In this document: one piece after another, positions 1-11,700 of the stretch
Position numbering within the stretch: position 1 is the stretch's first letter
Layout: the number at the start of each line of letters is the position of its first letter
DNA from: Antedon mediterranea
Lineage: Eukaryota > Echinodermata > Crinoidea > Comatulida > Antedonidae
Direction of reading: 5' to 3'
DNA length: 60,000 nt
Assembly (NCBI RefSeq): GCF_964355755.1
Contig: NC_092673.1
Location: 34,359,648-34,419,647, forward strand
The notes under the pieces: generated by a model
What the model was told of the DNA's origin: nothing
The model's input: only the letters and a program-made list of their open reading frames with translations
Database searches by the model: none
Made by a program: the position numbers and the translations under genes

Positions 1-310
1 CGCACGCGTAAAAAAAATGCGCACGCGTGGGAATTTTTGAAATGCTCAAAATGCCCTGAAACGCGTAGAAAGTTGATTAGAAATGGATATTTCGCAATTT
101 GAAATTTTAAACGCGCGTGCGCGCGTAACTTTATGTCAAACATGCCATTTTTAATCCATAGAAAGTTTGCCCTTGATATGACTTAAATGTTCACCAAGTG
201 TCATTACAAAATGACTTTTGGTTTTTAGTCTATGTTAAATACGCGAAATTCATAAAATCGCGCGTAGCTTACGCTGCGCGACTCTAAAGAAAAAAAACGA
301 GCTGTCCTGC
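1..310 (+). repeat. Direct repeat A, copy 1
   Basis: About 300 bp repeated in the same orientation at 1500-1800 with roughly 80-85% identity. It is marked by GCGCGTGCGCGCGTAACTT, CCATAGAAAGTTTGCCCTT and CTTACGCTGCGCGACTCTAA. It is rich in CGCG/ACGCG, unusual for this AT-rich window. The left end is cut by the window. Confidence 0.8.
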
Positions 311-432
311 ACTTCTACAGATAGAGGTAAATCTTCTGACAAAGTTATACGATGTAATGTTGATCAGAATTTGAGATACACGTGACACAAAATTTTGGGA
401 AAGAAAGAAGAATAACATAGAAAACTAGATTT

Positions 433-457
433 GAACTCGTCACTTTGACGAGTTCGG
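433..457. repeat. Short perfect hairpin
   Basis: GAACTCGTCA and TGACGAGTTC are exact inverted repeats separated by three bases; GGTTATCCGC follows directly. A second hairpin at about 2016-2040 also uses GGTTATCCGC and GCGGATAACC, so both belong to the same repeat family. Confidence 0.7.
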
Positions 458-639
458 GTTATCCGCGCATACGCAACATGCACATACTTTAAACTATATG
501 AACCTCGACAATTATTATGCCATCCTTTGACATGAAATAAAAATGTTTACAGTGCTGAATTGTACCTATTATGTAGCATACCCCATATTACAGTATTTTA
601 CAGAATAAACTGTATATATGTTATATACAGTGTAGCATA

Positions 640-1440
640 GACGGAATTACGAGACCCATCTTTTAAATCCAATTATTAACACGATGACGTCATCAAATTG
701 ACATAAAGATAACCACTTTAGAAGATAATTATCTAAATAATTACATTAAAACAAATTTGAAGAATTTTGGGAACGTAAAAGTGAGATGCGCTCTCGTTTA
801 AACGCAATGAACTTTGACGCAAGAGATGAAAATATGACTTTTTTAATTCAACTGGCCATATGATGACGTCACAACATCCGATTGGCAAAATATTCACATC
901 AATTCATATCTACAATCCAATAGCTTCCAGAAAACGTTTTAATCATGATTATCACTTTTTAATCTGACGAGCTATAACAGATTGATATTTACTGTAAAGA
1001 TGAAAATAAGTGACCCAAGTTATTTACGTTTTTAGACATGATGACGTCAGAAAAATTAAAATATTTTTTAATTCATGCGAAAGATAGTTGATTGACGTAG
1101 ACAATATTACAATTTCGGGGGAAATGGAATACGTATAAGCGAGATGCGGTTTGTTGAATGTGATGAGCAATAACGAAAGAGTAAAAAATCCTATATTTTA
1201 CATTCGTGTGGCCATACGATGACGTCATAACATTCGAGTGGTAAAGGGGCGGCATGAATTCATATCTACAACATATCTGCTTACATATTAAATTAAAAAA
1301 ATTGGGGGTCGTGGATTAAAAATAAGCTTAATTTTGACAATATGTTGTCACTTTTGCAACTAAAACGCACGCAAATGGTGTAAATCAACGTGTTCGTATG
1401 ACGTCATTTTAATTTGAAATGATGTCAATCTTTTTTAAAA
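640..1440 (+). repeat. Diverged ~178-bp tandem repeat with TGACGTCA core
   Basis: The 8-bp palindrome TGACGTCA occurs at 685, 864, 1042, 1220 and 1399, spacings 179, 178, 178 and 179 bp. Flanks are partly conserved: GGCCATA(T/C)GATGACGTCA near 855 and 1211, and AATTCATATCTACAA near 900 and 1256. This is an old satellite of near-nucleosomal monomer length. Confidence 0.75.
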
Positions 1441-1494
1441 TAACTAGGAAAGACCGTAAAATTATAATTCAAGAGAAAAACACATGATTTTCAT

Positions 1495-1925
1495 GCTCCG
1501 TGCGCACCTTACGCGTAATTTTTTCCGCGCGCGTGGGAATTTTTGACATGCTCAAAATGTCATGATCAGCGTAGAAAGTTGATTAGAAATTAATTTTGCG
1601 CATTTTTAATTTTTAAATGCGCGTGCGCGCGTAACTTCTTGTGAAACATGTCATTTTTAATCCATAGAAAGTTTGCCCTTAATTTAACTTAAATTTTCAC
1701 CAAGTGTCAATATAAAATTACTTTTGGTTTATAATCTATGACCAATCATTGAAATTCATAAAATCGCGCGTAACTTACGCTGCGCGACTCTAAAGTCATA
1801 TAACGAAGTTTCTTGCACATCTACAGCTACAGGTCAATCTTATGACAAAGTTATACAATCTTATGTTGACAAGGATGAGAGATATGCGACGCACAAAAAT
1901 CCGGGAAAGAAAGAAGAATAAAGAT
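1495..1925 (+). repeat. Direct repeat A, copy 2
   Basis: Second copy of the 1-310 repeat, with the same ordered landmarks. The flank after it (GGGAAAGAAAGAAGAATAA) also matches the flank of copy 1 near 400, so similarity extends to about 430 bp. Spacing is about 1.5 kb, consistent with a large tandem unit. Confidence 0.8.
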
Positions 1926-2219
1926 GAAGAAAAAAGATATTTACAATAACAACTTACTAGTTGCGGATAACCAAAAAAAAAAAAAAAAAAAAAAAAGATC
2001 CTGACAATAACAAGGGGTTATCCGCCAAGTGCGGATAACCAATTATATCAAAAATTTATTAAATAATATTCATCGCATAATATGCAATCTACGATAATTT
2101 AATTAATTGATATAACAAATTTATTAAATACATAACATCATTGGAATAAAAAGAACAAATCACATATCTACACATAATCATAACATCGTATACTCTATCT
2201 CTAACAATTTATTCAATCT

Positions 2220-2530
2220 TCTATCGACTAAAGCCGAAGTATAGTCGTTATCTCGGGACCGTTCTATGGCCACCACCAGGTAGGCTTACTTCATTAAGGC
2301 TTCTATGAATGGATGTACTGGTTGGGAGCAGGAACGCTAGTAGACCAAACCCAGTACCGTTTTGATCAATCGGGAAATTACCTCATGACATAATACTGTT
2401 CGAAGGTTTGCATGGTGAAATCAATATATTTTGATAACGTTTACAGTACATCACGGATGATCAAAGTATATTGATCAAAACTTTTCTGAACTATATATAT
2501 ATACAGTATGTGATGTACCGCAAACTTTAT
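2220..2530 (-). repeat. Dispersed repeat B, minus-strand copy
   Basis: The reverse complement of this block matches 8895-9065 in order (TTTCCCGATT, GGTACTGGGT, CTAGCGTTC, CATCCATT.ATAGAAG, GACCCGAGA). Its end, with CACCATGCAAACCTTC, also matches 6630-6690. About 300 bp long, so SINE-sized or a nonautonomous DNA element; no convincing pol III boxes seen. Confidence 0.7.
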
Positions 2531-2693
2531 CAACATATTTTCCTAAAAACTTAATTTAAATACAATTAAAGGAGATTTGTGATTAAAAATAATTCTCATG
2601 ATAAAGTTGTAACATGTGACAAAAATGTGACATTCTATCTCAGAATGAGCTTTCAGAATTTACATTTTTTTTCCCGTTATTAGTTTCCATTAG

Positions 2694-2782
2694 AATCCCG
2701 AGCTTGTGCAGCAGCCGGTCAAAGTGGTCTCATGTCATTGTATGAAGCTATGTTTTCACAGTATGGACTTACTACAGCACAG
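2694..2782 (+). CDS. ALDH18A1: P5CS exon 1 of window (kinase domain)
   Basis: Acceptor ...CCATTAG before 2694 and donor GTAATC after 2782. The exon begins with the last two bases of a split codon, then encodes [19 protein letters not shown] and so on, matching the amino-acid-kinase segment of animal P5CS. The upstream exon supplying the first base of the split codon was not found in 1-2690 and must lie outside the window. Confidence 0.93.
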
Positions 2783-5700
2783 GTAATCACATAACATTAA
2801 TGAGACACCTTCGGGAACCACAAATTGTCACCAATTATATGGATGTTCATTGTAACAGGCTTTATAAAATCAGTTATTACTCCAGGACTGGTTCAGAGGA
2901 AAATGTCCCCTCAATAAAGGAGGTGCTCTGTGTACCTTTTATATATTATGTGCCATGAGCATCTAATTTTTTATGGAAACTGGCACAATATAAGATTTCA
3001 TTATTATTATATTAATTCATAATATTTATATAATATTATATTAGTTCTTCTCCATACTGTATATACCTGATTTGCAGTCAGAGTCTGTAACTTGCGACCT
3101 CGTTCTCTAGCCTGGAAAGCTTGTTGATCGGAGGACAAACCAGCAGGTTTGGTCTCTGTGAAAAACGCCCCTACTTCCCCTTAATATGAATGTCCCAAAG
3201 AAGTGATTTCTACTGTATTCATGATTGGGGGCATTTTCCAATGAAAGGAATGAGAGGAAATATATTTCCTACTACAGTCACCTCTATTTAGAAGATATTT
3301 TGTTGGATCAAAAGGTATCTCTTTATGGGGTCTCTGTATTATATTACAATATATACTTTTCTATGATAAAGATATCTATCAACTGTCTGTTCTTCACTAC
3401 AATAGACTCACCTCAGCAATGCAATACTATTAATTTTTCTTTTTTTTACTCCACAGGTGCTGGTCACCAAGCCAGATTTTTACCATGATTATTCTCGTAC
3501 CAATCTTCGCTCCACAATTAACGAGCTGTTACGCATGAATATTGTACCAATATTAAATGCAAATGATGTAGTATCCCCGCCCCCAGAACCGGATAAGGAC
3601 TTACATGGAGTAAGCGTTAAATTCCATATATATGCTCTATTTTAGAAACTTTTTAAGTTTTATTTACTAAATTACTGGTTTAACAATTTACTATATTCAC
3701 AAGGTTCTACACTTTGAAATAAATTTTTTACAACTGGTTTTATGAGAAAGAAACTTAACCTATGACCTACAGGTATGACATTATGGCCTCCATAGCAACT
3801 GAGGAACAGACACTGAAAAAGTCTACATACAGGAACAAGATAAGCAAACTCTAAAATCTCTAATACTAAGACCAGCAGAATTGTTCCTAAAGCCAAAAAG
3901 ACCTGAAATTCTTTCTTTTTAATATTAATATTTAAAATTCATTTGGAAAACCACACTTGACCAATTAGTTGTTTCTCACCAGCAGGTAATAAGTATCAAG
4001 GACAATGACAGCTTAGCGGCACGTCTGGCGGTTGAGATGAATGCTGATCTTCTGCTTCTACTCTCGGATGTCGATGGGATCTTCAGTGCCCCTCCTGGTC
4101 ATGAGGGATCACGTTTGTTAGACACCGTCTATCCAGGGGACACAGCTGGGGTTGTGTTTGGTGGGAAATCTCGTGTTGGACTTGGGGGTATGGAATCAAA
4201 GGTAAGTGTTGTTTGGTGTGGTTGATTTGAGAACATTTTACATTGCATGCAGTTGAATGGTTTTGACTATTACAGTATTATGATTAGTACGAATTATTAT
4301 TCTAGATTTTATTGTGCACATTTCTTATGAGTACAAAACTTCACCTAAATACTCAGTGCTGCAGAAGAAACATCTATATTTGTATGTGGTATTTCTAAAC
4401 ACTTGAATTGATTGTAAAATTCTCGATTTATCAAAAATATCCTTTATTTCAGGTTAAAGCAGCTAATTGGGCATTGGAACGCGGTGTAGGTGTGATTATT
4501 GCAAATGGTATGTCCCAGCAGCCTGTAATCAGCAATGTGGTGAATGGAAAAAAAGTAGGGACGTTTTTCACAGAGGCCAAACCTGCTGGTTTGTCGTCCG
4601 ATCAACAAGCTTTCAGGGCTAGAGAAGGAGGTCGCAAGTTACAAACTCTGACGGCAGATCAGGTATTATGGAGAAGAACATAATATAATAATTTATATGT
4701 GTATATTAAGAATTAATACAATAATAATACTAATAATATGGAAATATGCTAGATTCCATAAAAAATGAGATGCTCATGGCACATAATATAAAAAAGATAC
4801 ACATCCCTCATATAGGTCAACTTCCAATTAAAGTCTGAAACCTCCAAATGAAGACCACTTTCCATGTCCCACCAGATGAGATGTTCTATTGAGTTGTGGT
4901 TATTAGTTTAAATTGCATCAATATATTATATATTTAAATAAATTACCAGTTTTTCCTGTATCTTGTAATATTAAAGTGAAAATTCCAAGTTATTTGACTA
5001 TAACAGGGAACACTTTCCTCTGAAACAAAAGAGAAATGCATGTCTGGCCAACTCCTATTCAGAGGGTGGTTCTTGAAGGTTTCTGCTGTATTTTGATAGT
5101 ACTACACAAATGGCAAGAAACCAAATTTCATTGAAGTGACCACTTTACCAGATTTTTTCAGTATTATCACTGTATTATGAATGAGCATTTTAAACGTTAG
5201 GTAAATTGTTCATTTACTTTAGTAAATCAGAATTGTGTTTTGCATCAATCAAGTAATGTTGTCATCCAGGTAGGCAGGAAAAAAAAATTAAAAAAAAACA
5301 ATATGAACTCAAGAAAACAATTTGTAATTTGATCACGCAGACCGACAAGAAAATAAAGAACATCAATTAAGACAAATTGAAAGAATCTCTTGGGTTTATA
5401 ACAATCATTATTTTTGTTTTCCCAGCGAGCGGAGATAATCAATAAATTAGCAGATCTTCTTCTTGAAAGACGCGAATCAATCCTAGCCGCCAACAAGATG
5501 GATTTGGATTCAGCAAAACTTGAAGGTACTACAATCAAAAAAGAAATGTAATTCTTTACAAAACTAAAGTTAGATTAGAAGATTTTAAAAAAACATATTT
5601 TCTTTTTTTTTCAGGTAACCTGTCTAGTGCTATGATTGCTCGTCTATCCCTTGACCGTAGCAAGTTGCAAAATTTAGCCAACGGATTGAAGCAGATAGCG

Positions 5701-8700
5701 GGAACGTCGCACGAGAACATAGGACGAGTCCTGAAGCGAACCAAGATAGCGGAGGGATTGTTTCTGAAACAGGTTACGGTTCCAATTGGCGTTCTTATGG
5801 TGATATTTGAGTCCCGTCCAGATTGTCTTCCTCAGGTGATTGCCTATGTGTTATTCAAACGTCACATGTTGGTGTGCGAGACAAATTTGCACTAGAGAAG
5901 ACACATCAGGAATAACTGATTATTTGACAGAGTCAGAGTCAAAATCAGTCAGAGTCAAAATTACAAAATGCTTTAACGCTTGAGGTTGGCTACCACACTG
6001 TAACTCCTACTTCTGTTTTGTTCCATAATTTGACTTTATTTACCTTGTAGTAATAATTACAGAGTAGAACACCAAAGTGACACCTTTAAGTGCATACAAA
6101 GTGTCCTCTTAATAGAGGTGTCTCCTGAGTAGGGTTGTCACAAAAGAGGTTTTCTACTGTATAACCAAAAGAAATTCATTTTCCTGATTGTAAAAACATG
6201 ATCAAAAGTATCTTCTCTGATAAATATCTAGGTTGCTGCTCTGGCTATTGGTAGTGGCAATGGGTTACTTTTGAAAGGTGGCAAAGAAGCCATGCAGACC
6301 AACAAGTACCTTCAGAGTCTGGTGACGGAAGCCCTTGAACTGCATGGCTGTGCTGATGCCGTTGCACTGGTCAGTATTGAAAAACAGGCAGCTTGCAATC
6401 TGTGACAGGTCCTGGGAACATGTTAATTCATTGTGCACATCTGGGGATAATTTTGATAGACTCTAGGCCTAGACGACAAAATATAGAACTTTCAATTTAT
6501 GACAACCTATGACGTTTTGTTAATTTATACATGCGTTTGATTCAGTTTGTTGACCCGATTTCGTCCCTAGTGATGACCTTCAATTCTGTATCATAAACAT
6601 GTGCATTTCAACCTAATTTTACGTGGTGTACCGCAAGCTTTGTATTAACATATTGATTTCACCATGCAAACCTTCAAACAATATATTTTATGTTTATTGT
6701 CTTTTCAAATTATGTTGTGAGGGTCCCTAATAATCAACTTTGGCTGGATGAACCACCCTCGTTAAATATTGTTCAAATAAATAAATAAACTATTTATCTG
6801 TAATATTTATAATCTTAGGTCAGCTCGAGAGAAGAGGTCAGTGATTTATTGAAGTTGAATGACCTTATTGACCTAATTGTGCCAAGAGGTTCCAAAGAAA
6901 TGATCCAAAATATACAAGAGCAAAGCCAAGGAATTCCAGTACTTGGACATAGTGAAGGAATATGCCATGTTTACTTGGATATAGATGCTGATCCAGATAT
7001 GGCGCTGGAAATAGGTATGTAAACAATCTTTGAGGCTGTACAAATACAGTAATAGAGAGTCCACACCAAAAGATTCCTGGTGAAATATGCCATGTCTACT
7101 TGAAAGATCAGAACATCAGTAAAACAAGTTAAACTCTTTCTACACTATCAAACTATGTGACTTCAAAGTGTGATGTGCCCAATTATGGTAGTGATATGAC
7201 ATCATCATGTTCATATATACCCACATCACATTTTTTTGTCACATAAAGTTTGATAGTGTAGACAGAACTTAAGATATCGATCTCAAAGTAAGTATCTTTA
7301 TTAAATAAAAATATGGAGAATGCCTCGCAGCAAGTAAACCAGTATTTATTAAAGGTGTATAATATGCCAAAAAATATCCATAAACCCTGTAAATATTGTC
7401 ACTTGTCGCATACAATTAAAACTTGCAAGGTGCCTAGGATTGAGGCAGCTACAACCCTATTGTGAGCTACAGTATTAATTGTATTAATATTCATCCTCAA
7501 TTGAGGAAATTCAGATTATGCCCTCAGCGCGCAGCAGCTAGTGTAGCGCCTACCATAAACGACAGAGACTGAGATTGACCAGTTCACCTACTCTTCCAAA
7601 AGTTGCTCTGGGTTCTTTAAAGCACACACGAGTCGGATGTGTACAAAGGACCCAAGTTCTTATCGGAGAGGAATTGTTCTACAACCAGAACTACAGCTTG
7701 GCTTAAGTGCTCAGCCACACATCTCAATATCATCATATTGTTGAGATTCAAAACCAAACTCCACAAGACAATAGACAAACATTTATTTTCTAATATGAAA
7801 GAACCAATACATTCACATAGCACTAGACCAAGCTAAACTAAAGGATTGTAAACAAGATTCACTCTACTTATGTTTTGTTTATTTCTCTTAAGCTCTATCT
7901 ACACTATCAAACTAGTTTGGCAAGAAATGTGTGATTTGCCCAAATATGGTAATGATATGCCCAAATATGATAGTGATCTATGCCCAAATATAATAGTGAT
8001 TTGCCTAAATTATGGTAGTGATATGCCCAAATATGGTAGTGATATGACATCATAATGTCCATGGGCACATCACATTTTTGTCACATAAAGTTTGATAGTG
8101 TAGATAGAGGTTTATACTATTTCAAAAAACAAATGTCAGTGAATTCTCAGCCAAACATGTTTAATATAAATATGTGTGTGTGTGTGTGTTCTGCTAGAAA
8201 TTTATCCAACATATAGCGCAAGTTCAACAACCTTACGTTCTGTGTATTTGAAAAGTAATTTAACGCCACACTATAATAAATCTACAATTATGATTATATA
8301 CTTTAAAGATTTAGTAGTTTAAGCTTAATGGTTTTATTTGTTTATGATTTAATCCCTCAGTGGATATTATGTTTATTATTTATTCATATCATATTAATAT
8401 TGCCATAATAATAATTTAGGTTTATGTAATGCTAAAGCCTCAATGCGTTGAACAATATAAATAAAAATACCAAAAAAAAGAGGAAAAAATATAATATTAA
8501 TATTACCATAATAATAATTCAGACTTATGTAATGCATTATGATAAATGCACTGAATAACACAAATTAAAATGCCAGACATTTAAGAAAAATACAGGTAAG
8601 AAAAATACAGGTTAAAAAAGTGATTAAAGCTACCTCAAAATTATAATTATTAATCATAATACTATTTATTAGATAAAATAATTTTACACAAATTTAAATA

Positions 8701-11700
8701 AAAAGTTTTATTTTATTCTTTATTATTTACCAATTCCTGTCAGTGTTCTTGCAATATTATTATTATTCAAGGTTTATTCATTAAAATTAAAGTGGGAAAA
8801 AAATTGTTCTATAAAATATCAAGGTATAACAAAGACATGTAAGTAGTATTAAAAGAAGTTATCTAAAAGCTGGACTAGAACAGAAGTTAATATAAAATGT
8901 TGTGATGTGGTTTCCCGATTAATTGTACAATCAAAATGGTACTGGGTATGATCAACTAGCGTTCGTGTTCCCACCTAATCATCCATTTATAGAAGTACTG
9001 ATGAAGATATCAATCTGTGGCGACAATAGAATGGACCCGAGACCTGGCTATCTTCGACTTTTAAATAATAGAAAGTTTTGAAAAATTGTGTTAGGATAGA
9101 AATGTACGTTGTATGATGTGTATAAATAAAACAAGTTAATATAAAATGTATAAAGAACAAACTTGAACATCCGAAAACATATTTTGTATTAAAAAAATGA
9201 AATGTATTTATGTTTTTAATTTAATCATAATATTTGATTAATTATGTTTAGTGAATTATAGAACGTAGTCAATTCAAACACTGTACCATGGTCATCTGTT
9301 TTAAGCCTGTCAGACGAATCCTGATAGTCAGATAGTCAGTGAACTTAAAACGGCTCCAGGGGCTACATTAACTAAAAAAACGAGACATGAAAAAAATATT
9401 AATTGTCGCCTAGGCAGTACACAATCAATTGCTGCTATCTACTGTCATTCTATTTCCATTACTGCTGTAATCATCAATTTTTGAACTTTTTTTTAGTGAG
9501 TTATATTATTTTTAGAGATACAGTTGCGAGGAGGTTTCACTCTCCCTTTCTTATTTGTGAGTGTGTCTGTTAAAAAGATCACTTCAAGACAGATTTTGAG
9601 AAATTTTTAGCATCGGTAGAACTTTTTTTATGGATTCATTTTGGAAGGATGCAATAATTAGTTGCGTGCGTGTCTCAGGGACATGCAAGTACTACAATGT
9701 AGAAGAATCCATTTTTATTTATAAATTCTACTTCAACTAATACATTTTCTGCATTATTCCTCAGCTAAGACACAACCCATCTGCCTTATCCATTTAACAT
9801 ACTAGACATTATTGTTAAGTAAACAACTAATACATTTTAAAATTTCTATTGTAGTAATAAATATTCCTGTTAATGTTAATGTATTTTGAGTGATTGCCTA
9901 TTAATCAACTTATACTATTTGTCATGATGAACGGAATTACGAACAGTTGGTTAACGTCCTTTCAACAATATATCAGTTATATAACTGTTGTAAAATTAAC
10001 ATTAAGTTATATTGGAAATGCTTTTTTTTTTTTTTTATTGATTTAGTCTAATGATTTTTTCCCCTTATCTCAGTTATATAACTGTTGTAAAATTAACATT
10101 AAATTATATTGGAAATGCTTTTATTTTTTTTAATTGATTTAGTCTACTGAATTTTCCCCTTATCTCAGTTATATAACTGTTGTAAAATTAACATTAAGTT
10201 ATACAGTAGTGGAAATGCTTTCATTTTTTTTTTATTGATTTAGTTGTACTGAAAAAGAAATATTTTTTTGGTTTACCCATTTATCTCTATCATGCCTCGG
10301 TATTGATTTTTCGAAGTAGTAAAACTATTAAATTAAATGAATGAAAAATACGACTTCACCATTAACACACACCTGCCAGGTGTCCCAGTAAACCTTGAAA
10401 ATAAGTAACATCTTTTCAAGCTGTGATGTTGATGTACTCAAGGATGTTATTTTTCCTGTTTATTTTCTAGTTTAACAAAATTAAACACCCTTAATGTATG
10501 TGTGTAATTAGTTTCTTTAAAGGGAGAGTACAATATTATTTGAATAAAGACAGAATACAATACAGAAATGCTATATACACCCTTAAGATCTGTCTACACT
10601 ATCAAACTATGTTACAGCAAAATGTGATGTGTCCATATATGGACATGATGTTGTCATATCACTACCATATTTAAGCATATGACCAGGGAGTTGTAAACTC
10701 CCTGATATGACTACCATATTATCTTATCTAATTTGTTTCCTAAAGGGAGGATACTTATTATTTTAACAATATAATTTTTTTTAAAATTATACACTCTTTT
10801 ATGATGCGATACTACATTAATATATTTATTTCCTCCAAAAGGCATATGACGACAAAATATATATTATACGACATACAGAAAGTCAGACCACTGATGTGTC
10901 TTTTCATGAAGAGATGATACCTCAGAGGGATGGATTTGGAAACAGTGGATTGCTAACATTATAGTCTTTTAAAGATAGATATATCAAAAAGTAGTTTATT
11001 ATTTCATTCAACTGTCAAACCTAGACTTGCCCTAAGTCTTTAGTTATTGTCTGTTGTTAGTCAACCAATGCAGAGGTTCGATTTTTGGTATTATATATTA
11101 TGGGCCAAAATATTGATCTTTCTACTAATTACGGCCTAGAACCTAGACTATGTCAAACTCTTCAGAATCTACAAACTAACTTTGATTTTGTTTGCAGTGC
11201 GAGATTCAAAATGTGACTATCCTGCAGCTTGTAATTCCATGGAAACTCTACTAATACACAAAGGATTGAGAAGGACACCGTTGTTTGACAACGTACTTGA
11301 GATGCTTGCTTTAGAACAGGTTTGTTGCAGACAATTCTCATAATCATAATTATCTTCTATATGGCCATAATGCGTAGATGCACCAGTTCTCGTCAGATCA
11401 CCAAATTTACGCTGCGATCTGGATGGAAGACCGTCTGGTAGTATCTTGTCATGTGCTGTATATACCGGAGAGTGGTGGTGTTATAATTGACAGACTGGGT
11501 TCGAGCCTATCATATTAGCTGTTGGTCCTGTGTACATTGTACACTATTCGAAAAGAGTCTGGAATTATCAATTATTTTATCAATATCATCATTCTTCTCT
11601 CTTGTTATCACTTAAATTAAATTATCAGCACCAACAATAATATCACCATCACTCACCCATATGTTATTTTACAGGTTAAAATTCATCCAGGTCAGAGGTT

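Larger units (their letters stand above)
7015..11197 (+). other. P5CS intron 8 (4.2 kb)
   Basis: No coding sequence recognised. Holds three M1 MITEs, a widespread-type repeat at about 7540-7740 (TTAAAGCACACACGAGTCGG), repeat B at 8895-9070, a TG run near 8175 and a ~96-bp triplication near 10 kb. 8200-8880 and 9070-9960 are AT-rich without evident structure. Confidence 0.7.

Noticed and set aside
2220-2400. Possible snRNA or structured RNA gene
   Set aside because: It matches other dispersed copies (8895-9065) and lacks recognisable snRNA or tRNA landmarks, so it is a repeat.
1-2690. Possible upstream P5CS exons
   Set aside because: I looked for the preceding kinase-domain segment (the exon ending one base into a codon) and saw no matching frame; the region is repeat sequence.
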